DNA of 64,000 nucleotides from Raphanus sativus (GCF_000801105.2 NC_079518.1:21804800-21868799), one strand, 5' to 3'. Shown: positions 1 to 12,639, counted from the stretch's first letter. Notes: generated by a model not told the origin, from the letters alone. Numbers and translations: made by a program.

Positions 1-401
1 AATACAAGTTGGCTGATAAAATTAATTGCCTACGGTCCATAGGTCAGTAAAGCTCAGTAGCTTTCAACAGGACCCAATACTTTAATCTTTTAGTATTGGT
101 TCCTTTCAAAGTCTCGCAAACATAAAGTTTACCTGCAGTCTAAGTTGATTCCTTATAACACATGAAGAGAAAAAAAATAAGTTGCATTTAAAGTCTTTAC
201 CTAAGCAGTGTTTGTACAAGTGTCGAACCATAACATCATGGTCACAAAACTAGGTGATATCACATTAAAGACACCGACCACGACCACAAGTAAGACAATA
301 AGCTAATCGAATGAAACCTCTAGTTCAATTTTGATGGAAGACATGGTAAAAGTGTTTTGACCTCTTTAACATTTTTACCAAAAAAAAAAAAGTGGTTTGA
401 C

Positions 402-608
402 CTCGTAGACGGAAGACTCGAGCTCAGGTTTGCCGAGATCGTCGTGGAGAGCGGAGACGATCTCAGGCTCGTGGTTGTCGCAGATTATGAGAAGCTTCTT
501 AAGCTGAGAGACTCTCCACTCGTAACCGCGAGTTACTCCAGCATCGAAGCTCTGACGAAGCTCCGTCATCAGGTTGCTCGCGTCCGCTGCTTCGAAAACC
601 TTCGCCAT
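402..608 (-). CDS. ALDH3H1: Aldehyde dehydrogenase family 3 member H1-like, first coding exon (gene runs off window)
   Basis: This exon encodes the N-terminus of a class 3 aldehyde dehydrogenase, an NAD(P)-dependent enzyme that oxidises reactive aldehydes and is linked to stress responses in plants. About 69 residues are readable from the ATG at 608. The segments TRGYEWRVSQLKKLL and NHEPEIVSALHDDLGKPE match the start of Arabidopsis ALDH3H1 as I remember it. Similarity stops after SSVYE(V), where the sequence reads GAG then GTCAAA. That is a rather weak splice donor, so the exon end is an estimate. The remaining bases down to position 1 show no further exon, so the rest of the gene lies in or beyond a long first intron to the left. 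The catalytic Cys and Glu are outside the window, so intactness cannot be judged. Confidence 0.78.
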
Positions 609-650
609 TGCTGAGAGTCGTACACGCTTACGTAAGCAACCACGGGAGGA

Positions 651-653
651 AGG

Positions 654-688
<35 letters not shown>
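651..688 (-). repeat. (GA/CT)n microsatellite in probable ALDH3H1 5' leader
   Basis: A nearly pure GA run on the plus strand reads as CT on the gene strand. It begins 43 bp upstream of the ALDH3H1 start codon. Pyrimidine-rich leaders and GAGA-type promoter elements are common in plant genes, so it is probably part of the 5' UTR or core promoter. Confidence 0.8.
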
Positions 689-690
<2 letters not shown>

Positions 691-1041
691 AGAACAAATA
701 TTGAGTTGGGATCCCAAGATAATCTGAATTGATTTTGTTAAATAAAAAGAAATAAATAGGTTTACACAATGCCAACACCTTGACGTCTGCTCCTGCTAAA
801 CGAGACAATTCTCTTCCTATTAGGATTTGATTTTTTTTAATACAAAAGATGCGTTTCAATATTTTCTTAGCTCTTATTTATAAGGGATTTTTGTTTTGAA
901 AATGAAAAAACGCATGATATACGTTTTTAAGATAAGAAATTGATAAAGAAAACTTTCTTTTTGAACAACAATAAATATATAACTTTCTTACTAAAAACAT
1001 ACAATCCTCTTTTTGATGATTTTTTCTTCTTTATATAGATA

Positions 1042-3166
1042 CTAGATATGAGCCCGTTGCTTTGCAATGGTTTTTGTTCGATGTTTTGTTTGATGTTTTA
1101 GTTTAATAAAAACATAATAAAAAATTATTTTATTATAGTTTTATGATTTTTCTGCATATGTTGTGTGAGATTTATTTTATAATTAAAAACCCTTTTTCAC
1201 ACATAAGTTCAAGTTAATATTTGTATTTTATAATCATTTTTCATAGATCAATGTTGTAAATTTGCAATTAGGATTAAAGAATATACTATACCTAAACGTT
1301 TAAACTCAACAGTCAACACAACCCAAAATAAGAAACTGAATGAAAGGTAAAAAAAAATCAAAGTCAAATACACCAATCGAGTCAAGGACAATTATTATAC
1401 ATGTTCTTATGTACTAACTTAATACTTTATTAAATAAGTTTTAAAAAGTTTATTTTGCTAGGATTTTAAAAAAGGAAAAAAATTATTTTATAAATCTCCT
1501 ATTTAATTACAATTAAAAAATTAAATAAAAAATTAAATACTCTTTTACATTTTTAGATTTTAGAAAAGGAAAATTTGTCATATAACCTATTACAATTATA
1601 TTCTCTTTAGAATTTCAGAAAAAAACTGCTATTAAATAATTATTTCTAGTTATTAATAAATAATCTAAAATTGCTTTTATTAACAATTTGTATCAATACC
1701 ACTTTTACACTTCTTTCGTTAATTAAAGAATTTTTAATATTATGTTCATCATCACATACTTTCTTTAAATATTATAAAATAACTTTTTTACAATTCTCTT
1801 TTGGTTAGGACTTAGAAATATGATACAAATTTCCTTTGTTTAGGATTTATTTTAGAAAAAAGGAAAAAAACTATCAAATATTCTTTTACAGCTTTTAGGA
1901 TTTTAGGAAAGGAAATTAATACTACTTAATCTTTTACAATTATATTTCATCTAGGATTTATAAAAACAAAATTTCTATCAAATAATTATTTCCATTTAAT
2001 ATTAATTATTTTTAAAAGATTGCATTTTCAAAATTCGTTTTTTTCAATATCACTAATGTTTTTTTTTCAATTTGTATTGTTAATTAAATAATTGTTAGTA
2101 TCATGTTTATCATTAAATTTTAAATTAAAAATTACTATTATTATTTTACAATTCTCTCCGGTTAGGATTTAAAAGAAAAAGAAAAAAAAGATCTAAATTG
2201 GTTAAGATTAGAAAAGAATTTTTTTTTTTTTTAGAAATCTCTTTTATTTAAGATTTTATGAAAAAAATGTTATTTTCACATAATGTCAGTTTTGATTGAC
2301 ACATTCAAAATCTAATTTTTTAGTAATTGACACATGTCGCAATCATATCAGGTGAAATGTTTTAAATTATTTTGCTTTATATTTTTTTAACACAAAATTA
2401 TTTAAAAAAATTAGTTAATTATAAGAAAAATAAGATTACTTTACCTTTACATTTTTATTTATAATGTTTAAAAGAAAAGGAAAACTTATTATTTTATTAG
2501 TTTTTCCTTATGATTTTTATGCAACTATTTTACTTTTAATAGAAAATATCTGTTTAATATATGATGTAAACAACAACATCAAAATTGAAAGTTATGTTAT
2601 AATAAAATGTAATAATGATAATAAAATGTTGAGCTGTATCAAAAAATTAAAAGAAAATACTCAGGTAATACTTTTCATGTAAATACTATTGTGTTTTGTA
2701 AAAATAATATGTGGAAGCTTAAACCTCAATATAGATGTGAAATGTTTGTAGCTATTTTGGTCATAATTTTTAATATACAATTATCTATTAGAAAAGAAAG
2801 TTAGTTACTTATAAGAAAATAATAAGAGTATTTTTACAATTTTCTTTTAATTAGGCTTTTAGAAAATAATAATATTATTAAAAGCCTAATATTACTATTA
2901 CATAGGCTTTTAAAAAATAATATTAGGCTTTAGAAAATAATATTAGGCTTTAGAAAATCAGTTTGTTCTTGTATATTTAGAAAATAATATTAGGCTTTTA
3001 AAAGACTATGTAATAATAATTTTCCTTTTTTAAAATCTCTATTAAATAATAAACAAAAGAGAATTATATCATATTTTGACACATGTCACCATCTTAAAAA
3101 TTTATTGACACATGTCATAATCATATTAATTAGTAACTTTGAAGAACCAAGCTTTATATAATAAGA
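1042..3166 (-). mobile_element. Non-autonomous Helitron A
   Basis: On the minus strand the 3' end reads as a hairpin with arms CATTGC and GCAACG, then about ten bases and CTAG, followed by a T. The 5' end begins TCTTATTATATAAAGC, preceded by an A. The flanks are therefore A and T, as expected for Helitron insertion between A and T without target duplication. The roughly 2.1-kb interior is AT-rich, with no RepHel helicase reading frame and many short imperfect repeats (for example TTAGGATTTTAGAAAAGG-like blocks and several AGGCTTTTAGAAAATAAT copies around 2850-3000). The element ends 433 bp upstream of the ALDH3H1 ATG, so it lies in that gene's upstream region. Confidence 0.75.
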
Positions 3167-3343
3167 TAAGCATGCGTTTCAATATGTATCTTTTTTGTGC
3201 ACTGCGTTTCAATATTTATCATCATCCTATATTTGTAAAGAAAATTTTATTAAAAGAAGAAAATTGGCGAACATTTTTTTAAGAAATATATAATTATCTT
3301 ACTTTAAACAGACAATTATCTTACTTATATGATTGAGGTATTC

Positions 3344-3962
3344 TTAGGTTCATTCCATCCAACCAATAGGAATCAAGTATTTCATAATTAATATCTTTTA
3401 AAAAAGTAAACAAAATATTGTCAAGTTATATTATGTTTTCAAAATAAATAAAATAAAAATAAATAAAAATAATAGTCGTTACAAAAAATGATTTTTTGAA
3501 AACTATTTTTGATATCGTCAAAACAACACTAAACCCTAAACCCTAAATCCTAAACCCTAAACCCTTGGGTAAACCCTAAACTCTTGGTAAATCCAAAACA
3601 CTTAGATAAATTCTAAACCCTAGGATTTAGGATTTATCCAGGGGTTTAGGCTTTATCCAAGGGTTTAGACTTTAGTATATATGGTTTAGGGTTAAGTGTT
3701 TTGCTTACTGTGTTAAAAATATTTTTTTCTTAAATCCAAAGATTTAGGATTTATCTAAAGGTTTACCTGAATTTAGGATTTATGATTTAGGGTTTAGGTT
3801 TTAATGTTTTGCTGACGATATTTTAAATATAAAACTTTTTACGAGTACTACTATTTTCTTTTTCTTTTTTATTTTAAAAATATAATAAAACTTGACAATA
3901 TATATTTTTTTTTAAGATACTGAATATGAAATAACGCAATTCTATTGGTTGGGTGAACCTAA
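3344..3962. mobile_element. Long-TIR foldback element with telomere-like core (copy 1)
   Basis: The left end reads TTAGGTTCATTCCATCCAAC. The right end, inverted, reads TTAGGTTCACCCAACCAATAG. Similarity continues inward for more than 100 bp through TATTTCATA, a TATCTT block and a block resembling ATATTGTCAAGTTATATTAT. The centre consists of CCCTAAA-type units on the left arm (about 3530-3620) and TTTAGGG/TTTAGGATTT units on the right arm (about 3640-3810), so the core is itself inverted. There is no coding capacity. A second member of the same design lies at 46.5 kb. The duplication left at the target could be just TA, but this is not certain. Confidence 0.65.
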
Positions 3963-4646
3963 AAATTCACTGTAGCGGTGAAGCCAAGAATTTCCCTAAA
4001 AAGAAACGAGTCTTACTTTTCTGATTTATTATTTTCTTTATATAAAAATCCTCTCAAAATTTATCTTTATACCTTGGATATGATGTTTGAAAGTATTTTA
4101 AAAATGAAAACGGAGAATACATTTTGCAAAGGAAAGAAATATAGATAACGCAACTAATTGGTTTTGGTCTAGTGATAAATGGGATTCGACTTGGCCATCC
4201 ATAAACGTTTTTATTAGCAAGAAACTCCGAATTTTCATGGGTCTTCCAGTATTTAATTAGAAAATATTTTGGACCACACTGTGGTTATAGAAAAAACCCA
4301 CACTGTGGTTATCAAAAGAAAAAAAAAATGTTTGTGCGTGTACGCATGATGGGAGAGAGAAGATGGCGTGTTGGTCTTACTCGCGGAGCATCAGTAACCT
4401 CGCAACTCACGTGTGATCGCGTTCCTTGCACGTGTATTATGAGCGCGTGCTATGTCTCCTTATGATCGGTGTAATACTGTTGGTGAGAGAGGGTAGAACT
4501 TTGAAAAGCTTGGATAATTAGGCGAGACTATCTCCAATGAACATTCATATGGGTGGGTAAAGTTGAGCTACCTGCTTGCCTGCTCGGTCAAAGGTTGTTT
4601 ATATCGTTCCCCCGCCCCGGTTCGGCTTGGTTGGAGTAAAATGGAA
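3963..4646. other. Intergenic, no gene recognised
   Basis: Unique-looking sequence of more balanced composition, for example a GTGCGTGTACGCATGATGGG stretch and several ACGTG motifs around 4400-4440. I see no convincing open frame or repeat termini. Confidence 0.5.
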
Positions 4647-5159
4647 TTAAGGGTGGATGAAATATCTGTAAAATTTAATTCGATCTGTTATTCGTTTCAA
4701 TTCAATCCAAAAAATCCGGATATCCATAATTTTAAAATCGAAGAAAATATCCGTTAAATAGAGAGGAAATCATAAATATTCATTTTTTAAAACAAATATC
4801 CGATCCGTAATAAACATATGCCTATATATATAATCATTTTACCCAATAAATTAATTATTTGGTCATTAGATTTTAAAAGTATCTAGTTTTAAAATAATTT
4901 TTAATGAAATATTTTTCTTTTTATTTTTTTATAATTTATTTGAAAAATAAATGTTTTATTATTTTTACCAGATCGATGGATCGAATCGGATATCCAGTAA
5001 AATGTACTGAATTTTCCGGATATCCGTAACACCAAATATCCGAAACATCACGGATCGGATCGGATCGGATCGGATCGAAAAATTGATTATTCGTATGGGA
5101 CTGATCGGATCACATATATCCTTAAAATTCTGAATATCCGCTTTGTGCCCACCCCTAAA
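4647..5159. repeat. GGATATCCG-rich repeat element with inverted ends
   Basis: The left end reads TTAAGGGTGGATG and the inverted right end reads TTTAGGGGTGGGCAC. Both arms carry repeated GGATATCC-like units, and there is a GATCG(GATCG)n run near 5055-5080. This matches the widespread plant pattern GGGGTGGGCAAAACGGATATCCG, a low-complexity non-coding element. Open frames crossing it are simple-repeat translations. Confidence 0.55.
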
Positions 5160-7029
5160 TGGAATAGCAAAAATTACGGTGCAAATACAGTAGGACAAAT
5201 ATACTAAGAGAAATTTATTAAAATATCGATAAAAAGCTATACACGAGGACCAAAAAATGTAAAAATAGAATGCCCCGTTTAGAAAGGTAATATATTATAT
5301 ATTATAGGAATATTAGAGAGCTTTTAGTTTTTTTTTAGTTTCTCAATTAGGAGTATAATTTGTTTGATAGCTATTTAGCGCAATTTCTCTTGAAAATAAC
5401 ATTTTATTCATCATAATAATTATAAATTTGTGCCACTTATTTAATAATTATTGATTCATTAACTATAAATCATTTATTTTGTTAGTTTATTATCTATCTA
5501 ATCAAAATATTCTCTAATCAATTCTTAAAATATAATTAAAGCATATTTATTTAAAATGTGACTTACAAAATTGAAATATTATATATCCATGTATTTTGTT
5601 ATTACATTTCAAATATAAAATATAAACTCTAAATATTTATTTAAACATATAAGTTATTTTTTAAATATATTTTAAATAATTTAATGATTAACACTATTCA
5701 CACATATACATATTAGAATTATTAGAGTAAACTAATTAAATTTTAGTTTAATATTTTCTTCAAAAATAACTTAGACAAAAATTTATTTGGCTTATAACAA
5801 CTTAAAGACATTATCTATCTATTTAGTAAAACATAACTGAATTTATTTGACATAAATATTTATGTTGGAAAGATAGATTTATTGATATACATAAACATAT
5901 TAATTGGTGTTTTAATTTTTAAATATATACATCAAAAATGGATAATTTAATTAAAAATTACTACTTGACTAATATGTTATATAACATATGATTTTGATTG
6001 GTTTAGTATCCAACAACATTATGAGTAAACAATAAATTACAAACAATTAAAAAGCGTCAATCTATAATAAATGTTATATACTACAAACTGAAAAAACACC
6101 AATTTCATTCTTGTGTCGTTAAATTTTTATATGTTTATTTTGTTAAAACAAACACATGATGCAGGGGTGAAGTTCTAGTATACCCTAAAAGTTAACTTAT
6201 CTAGACCTATCATTTAGATTTGAGGGGCATGATTTTTTAAAAATTAAGTTAATTAATATTTAAAATTAGAAATAAACTTTTAAAAATTTTCTAAAATAAT
6301 ATTTAGATTTCAAACTAAATCTTTGAAAAAAATATTTTGAAAAAAATAAAATTGATAAATTTATTATTCAAAACTAGCAAAAAAAAAATTAATTGTTTTA
6401 TTATTATTTATCTAAATAATTATTTATATATAATATATATATATAAAGTAAGAAACCAGAGTCTTTACCTTTTAATAAAAAAATTGATCATTTTCTTCTT
6501 TGTGTGCTCTTTTGGTGAAAACCCATTAGTATCATTTGAAAGAACTGTAATTTAAAATATCTTTTTAATAAAATTTAATTCAAATTTAGTAAGATATTCA
6601 TAAATATATATTTATAAAAGGTTTCCTAAATGTGTAAGAAATGTGTTTTAAATACACATTTATGAAATTTTCCTAAATTTTATAAAAGTACTATATATAT
6701 ATTTATCAATATCTTTCTAAATTTTAGGAAGATATTATACATATTAGGAAGGTATTCTTAAACTAAAATTCAGTAAGATATCCTACACATTCAGGAATGT
6801 CTTTTTAAAATTCAGATGCAGTAGAACTTTTATAAAGTAATTCTTAAAAAACATTTGAAAACAAAAAAATTGAAAAAAAAATCAAAAAAATGTTTCAAAA
6901 TTTTATTTCTCAAAATTTGTATTTTAAAATTTTTATTTTTTCGAAAATATTTGTATCACTCGGATGAGAGAAAGACAAGAAGAAAGCTGAGAGTGTCAGA
7001 GATAACCAGCCCTTGCATAGCTGAAGTAG
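5160..7029. other. AT-rich intergenic stretch
   Basis: Very AT-rich sequence without a supported gene. Around 6580-6830 there are short repeats of the type TTTAGTAAGATATTC/AGGAAGGTATTC, some inverted, suggesting an old degenerate MITE, but I could not define its ends. Confidence 0.5.
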
Positions 7030-7996
7030 ACTTTTTTCTCAAAATTTTGTTCTATTATTCAAACTTGAGGTGGTCTGGGGAACCAGACCGAAACAGAACA
7101 ACCAATGTAGTACAGAATCCTATGAAAGGATCTCGCTATCTTAGCTAGTGAATAGACATTACATTTTCAGTGCGAGGAATAAAAGAAATCGTAAACTCCT
7201 GAAATCTACTCTTCAACTTCATTAGTTTCTGCAATTCTGTAGAAAAGCTCGGCCATGCTTCTGGATTTTTGATCATCGAAATGAGTTCCTTGCTGTCTGT
7301 TCCAAATGATTGGCATGTTGAATATTTTAGCATACACTCCCTCGCGTCATGTTTCCAAGAACCATCGGTCAAACACATTTATGTATTCGTCCGTATTGAA
7401 GTTTGTGTTGTTGCTGAATCATCATTTTTACGATTTTCTGCATACCAAGCATGGCACTGAGATTCTGCATGTCTTATAATTTCTAAAGGATCCCTGTCAA
7501 TCCCTCCAAGAGTTTATCATTCATTCCCTTCCAAATGTACCACAGTATCCACAGATATGGGTCCTTATCCAGCTCAGGATCTTCTATATCATTTTTTTTT
7601 CCAGAATAGGTAATCCATATTCGTAAACTGACTCTCAGTCGGAAAGATTACTAGCAGTGTCGGAGTCGTTGCATGTGCCCATGTCTGAAGTGCGGGAGGG
7701 AATTCAAATAGTGCATGATTGATGGTCTCATCTTCTGCCCTACAACGAGGGCAATGATTATCACATCGCATATGGCGTTGATTTTAAGTTACTTGTCACA
7801 CTGCTAGTTGACCAGATATGGCTTGCCAGATAAAGTGTTTAATCTTCGAATGAGTTTTTATCTTCCAAGCAAAGGCTTGAAGTTTTGTAATACTTGGTTG
7901 TGGGCTCTCTGGAGGACCTTCTCTCATTAAATTTGTTGCCACCCAAGGCCTACTGTATTCATGGATATGTGTGAATATTTTATCCATTTTGTCCAA
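7030..7996 (-). pseudogene. LINE (L1-type) 3' remnant: zf-RVT plus RNase H-like pieces
   Basis: The minus strand carries, in order, a zf-RVT zinc-binding domain of plant LINE reverse transcriptases (segment FAWKIKTHSKIKHFIWQAISGQLAV, then CPRCRAEDETINHALFE) and part of an RNase H-like domain (CLTDGSWK, then TDSKELISMIKNPEAWPSF and FIPRTENVM). The pieces lie in different frames and part of the RNase H domain is missing, so the copy is dead. A decayed tail translation ending near PRPPQV continues to about 7040. It ends in an A-rich stretch, consistent with the 3' end of a LINE. I could not find a target duplication. Confidence 0.75.
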
Positions 7997-9355
7997 TACA
8001 AGTAAATCTACAAAACATTATACATACTTGTTTTTTATTTTTTTCTTTAAAAATACATAATATAAAAGATAAACTAGAAATTAATGAAACTAGGTGTTTT
8101 ATGAATATTTAAAATTAATATTTTTTCTTAAAAACAAATATTTTTAGAAAATTTTTAATTTTCAATGAATATTTTATATTTTATTGATTTTATATTTATA
8201 AGTAATTTTATAAATAGAATTATATGTTAAAATAATAATTATATAAGATTATACATTTAAAACTCTATATTTAGTTATATATATACATCTATATGTACAT
8301 AAGTCGAGCGGATCAGATATCCGCCTCTAATTTTTTTAGTATTTGTGATTTTCTTTGCTTAAATGGATATTGATTTTTAATATTTACTTTGCTTTAGAGA
8401 CTTACAAATATCCAAATATTTCGGAACGAATCAAGACAAATAATAAATTGAATCAAGTTTAACGGATAAAATACACAGTCCTAATATAGAGTGCAAAGGG
8501 AGAGACAACCACCACCGCATATCCACAAATTTATATTTTTACGTTTTCATTTTAAACAATTAATTATGCATCTCTATCATTGCCAATAAATCTAACAAGT
8601 ATTCAACCCATATTAACATCAACACTATGCACCGTTTAATGATCATGCAGTAAACATGTTGCAGTAGCTGGGAGTCATGTAAATATGCTTATATGCGGCT
8701 GAAGATATTCGTCATTCCTTAGTTTTGTTATTTCACAAGCATTAACACGAACATCGGGGCTTCCAGCAACTCAAAACATCCAAATATTTCAAAATCCACC
8801 AGCAACATAGTAAGTCCACCCAGTTTTAGCCTACATGCATCACCAATCGCGAGTCATTTGTAAAAATTGACACACCATGTAACATAAGCCAAAATAAAAA
8901 GGACAATGATTCTAATATATCAGTCAGATGATAAATGTATCAATGAAAGATAACATCTCGAGAAGAAATGACATGAGTAAGATATCCCCATAAGACAATA
9001 AATATGTTGCAAAAAGAAGTGTTTTCAAAAAAAAAAAAGTGTCCCACAGCATTAAAAATAAGTCGACATGATATGGTACAATCATCCAAAATATTGTAAC
9101 CCATTTTATTTTATCCACTAAATAAATTTTATTATCATTCAATGAAATATCATTTCAAGAATGAGTTAAAGTACTCTTCTTCAGTTCTTCTTCTTTTTTG
9201 TTGCTTATCTGCATGGCGACAATATATAGTAGTACCAAATGTAAAAAAGGAAGAAACTTTTTATTATTTTTTTCTGAAAATAACCAAAAGTACATGACTA
9301 AAGAACCTAAAATAAGAAAAAAAAGCCCTAATGGGAAGAGGGACCCAAATAGGAG
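7997..9355. other. Intergenic, no gene recognised
   Basis: AT-rich DNA. Around 8300-8480 there is another weak GGATATCC/ATCCAAATATTTCGGA-type low-complexity patch. I found no open frame with recognisable homology. Confidence 0.5.
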
Positions 9356-10649
9356 TTAGTAGATCTTGACGTGGCAAGTGCAGCGAAGTAGAGGAAGGAA
9401 GTAGCGATCGTCGTAGAAGCCCAAAATGACATCAGAACACTCATTTCTCATGTTGACGAAAATGTTGCAGCATTGGTCAGTTACACGAAATCTCCCTGTG
9501 TAGTAACTTAGCTCTATCTGTTGCTTACATACTGCAGACGGCCCAAATTCGGCCATGCAGTTAATGAAATGTCCCCACGGATTCCAATTCTGATAATGAG
9601 GCCATGGAGTTGATGGCGTTGTTGGCTCTGTTGGAGGGGATTGTGCTGGGATTGATTCGTGTGGCGGTGGTGGAGAGGGAATGATCTAAAAATATAAACA
9701 TCAAAGGCAGAAATCTCATGCAAATGGTTTTAGTTTATTATCTCATAAACAAATATAACATTCATCATCGTTAGAGATATTATAAGGTTTTTGGCCAAAA
9801 AGGTTTTAATTTGAAGTGATGTTTTCAATATTCAGTATTCAAAGCAAAAATAATATTTGGTGTTGTTCTTAAATTGTGCTTATTATAAGTGAAAAACTCT
9901 TTTATTGTTGCCTTCACTTTTCACTAATATAAACAGGGTTGTGATAAATATTTTGTAACTTATATTAATTTATTTATGCATTATGCCTAAATGTCATATA
10001 GACTGAAACGAGCAAATATCAAACAAAAATTATTGCTAAATTATATATTTGACGTTAACAATATTATACTAACCAGAGTGGAGGTTTTAGGAAGTGGGGG
10101 AGACTGATTTGGAGTCAGAGATGATGGGTTAGGAGGTGGAGGAGACTTTTTTAGAGCTGGACGCGGAGGTGATGGTGTAGGTGATGGCGGAGACTTTTTA
10201 GGAGTCGGTGGAGGGGATGGTTTATAAGGCGGAGGAGACTTTTTTGGAGCTGGAGGCGGAGGTGAGGGTTTAGGAGGCGGAGGTGATGGGTTAGGAGGTG
10301 GAGGAGACTTCTTTGGAGTTGGACGTGGAGGTGAGGGTTTAAGTGGTGGCGGAGCCGTCTTAGGAGCCGGGGGAGATGACGGAGTTGTTGGCTTTCGTGA
10401 GGGTGGTTGAGGAGGTGAAGGGTAACTAATAGAAATGGCGGCTCCAGATCCGTTGTTATGGGTACATTTCCATACTTTGGAATCTCCGAAATTGAAATTA
10501 CCAGCGTATAAGTGGGGTTGTGGTTGGCCGGCATTCATCAGCTTCTCCTCATTAGAGACTTCTGAAGGTTTTGGCCAACCTCCCATCGCTGTGGACGGTG
10601 AAACAATGACACAGAGGAGAGCTACGACGACGATAATGAGGCTTTTCAT
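9356..10649 (-). CDS. Secreted proline-rich protein with C-terminal prolamin-like (ECA1-type) domain, two exons
   Basis: The model is exon 1 10649-10074 and exon 2 9685-9356, giving 301 residues with a phase-0 intron (donor CTG|GTTAGT, acceptor TTTTTAG|ATC). Residues 1-21 form a signal peptide (MKSLIIVVVALLCVIVSPSTA). Residues about 75-190 form a linker of SPPPP, KPSPP and PTPKKSPPP repeats. Exon 2 adds a further Pro-rich stretch and then a Cys-rich domain (CMAEFGPSAVC, DQCC, RNEC, RCTC) with seven Cys at about 235, 245, 264, 265, 275, 294 and 296. The Cys order resembles the prolamin-like/ECA1-gametogenesis-related family of small plant secreted proteins, which act in the cell wall or apoplast, often in reproductive tissue. 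From memory, At1g44191-type genes occupy this position in Arabidopsis. The long extensin-like linker is the unusual part. The gene appears intact, and its exact role is unknown. Confidence 0.78.
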
Positions 10650-10700
10650 TGTTGACTGTGTGCGAAATGAATTGAGTGTGAATGAAACTTGTGGAATGGG

Positions 10701-10710
10701 ATTATATAGA
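10701..10710 (-). promoter_or_regulatory. TATA box of the prolamin-like gene
   Basis: On the minus strand the sequence reads TCTATATAAT, 52-61 bp upstream of the ATG at 10649. A short A/C-rich leader (ACACTCAATTCATTTCGCAC) follows. The spacing fits a core promoter with a leader of about 25-30 bases. Confidence 0.6.
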
Positions 10711-12639
10711 AAGGCGTTTCTTTTAACCTATTTTTGCGGTGCATATAGATTTCAAAGTATATTTTACCGGATCGTATCAGATACTGAAACTGAATCCTCG
10801 TTAAAATATTTTTCTCTGGTTATTTTTGAAAATATCAATCGCGTGGTTTTCTATGAAATGTGTTGAAGATTTGATTATGTCAACAGAAATATAATGTAAA
10901 AACGAAAAAGAAGCTAAGAACTGTTTAGAAAATAAGATATACCTGTAGAAGTGAATATGTTGTTTTGGGGGAATATGCTTTCTATTGTTACCTTCTAACT
11001 TCTGTTAATCATGACAAGGATAAAATAAACCCTAGAGGCGAATTTTTCTTCTTCCTGTTCTTCAGCATAAAATAATATAACCAAAATGAAGAAACTCAAA
11101 AAAAGAAACAAAAAGAAAGTAAACTGTCTACACATGCAGACGTATACGGGCCTTCTTGCTCAACCAGAGCCTAAAATACAAAAACTAGTTTTGCGGTAAA
11201 ATATTTTACAAATTTGTTAAACATTAAATTGATATCTTATATAAAATAGAAGTCATGAAATGTATTTCTTTAATGCTAATAATACATAATCAATCTTCTT
11301 TAAATAGTATTTAATTTTTTTATTTTTTTTTGTTTTGAATCATTCGTAAATGTTTTCTTCTATCTTTGTAATAATTTCTAGCTTTAATAAACTAATGTCT
11401 AACAATAGTAAGTTATGACATTTTCTTGATGTTAAAAATCTAACTACTTCATGATAATTATTTTTTAATCATTATACTTATTTTTCTTTTATTTTGGTCA
11501 AAAATGAAAAAAAAAATACAAAAAATAAGTCATCCAAGTTTTAAAAAAAAAACTGAAGAAAAATGCTTTAAACTCTTAAAAAGTGACTGTTAAAAAAGAA
11601 CAAAAACAGTTTTTTTCTACAAGTGATCTTTAAGGCTTTACAGATTTCTAAAGCTTCAAAAAATTGATCGGTATTTTTTTTGTTTTTATGGCTTTACACA
11701 ACCACAAAGCCTCAACAACGTAAGTACCAATCAGACCTTGTATTAGTTGAACACTAAACTTTGAGCTCTAGTGTCTTGATCACATCAAGCTCCGTTGGTC
11801 CTCCCAGAGAGATAGGTTCTGTAATATCATACATGTATCAGTGTATCATCATATGCTCACCATTAATAAACACATTTTCCAAAGAGTAATGTTTTTACAG
11901 TGTAAATATCCCATTGCAGCTTTGTTGGAAGATATAGTAGCAATGCAAGATTTTACAAAAATTTCTTAAAAACAGTGATCTTCATATATTTCAAGACCTA
12001 ACCAAAATTCTCTAACAACATTCTAAAGAACATGATAAATATACATGTTGACCTAATTCATAAATATGAATTTGTAATGCTGCTGACAAAAAAAGAAGAC
12101 CTAATTCATAGTAGGATTGGTTCACAAATGTACCACTTGGTTCGTAAAAATGGGACTGAAGATTATCTAACTATATTATGGTACTTTTAGGGAATTATTT
12201 ATAATGGTCAAAAACAAAATTCCTATCCAAAAACTTCTAAAGGAAGAGGCTTGTCATTAAGCTCATAAAAAGCAACAATAACTACATTGAAGACCACCAT
12301 TGTGTTGGTATAAATCAAATTATTATTCAGAACAGATCATGTTTAAAAGAAAAGAAAAAAAAAACCTTCGCAAAAGTTTAAGCAATGGTGGTATACCGAA
12401 AAAGAAGCTACACCTTTGGTGAGAGTATCAAGAACTCCACTGGACTCAATAATTCATGAGAACTTTTTTCTTGGCTTCTTTCTCATGACTCAAAACATAC
12501 CAAAATTCAGAATCTAAACGAAACAGATAATGGGAATCACCAACTCCTGTGTGAAGAAACCAAGATGATAACAGAAATGAAAAAAAAAAGACTATTTTTT
12601 TTTTATTTCATTCAGACATGATGAGCGTAATATAGCTTT
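10711..12639. other. Intergenic, no gene recognised
   Basis: AT-rich sequence between the prolamin-like gene and an LTR-like patch. I see no open frame with homology and no clear element termini. Confidence 0.45.

Noticed and set aside
357..614. Plus-strand open frame opposite the ALDH3H1 exon
   Set aside because: The minus-strand frame matches a known enzyme family residue by residue, so the plus frame is its shadow.
3530..3820. A chromosome end or true interstitial telomere
   Set aside because: The telomere-like units are degenerate, inverted about a centre and enclosed by long inverted repeats, so they belong to a foldback element.
10151..10866. Open frames overlapping the proline-rich exon on both strands
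   Set aside because: They are shadow frames of the repetitive SPPP-coding sequence. The minus-strand frame with signal peptide and clean splice to the Cys-rich exon explains the region.
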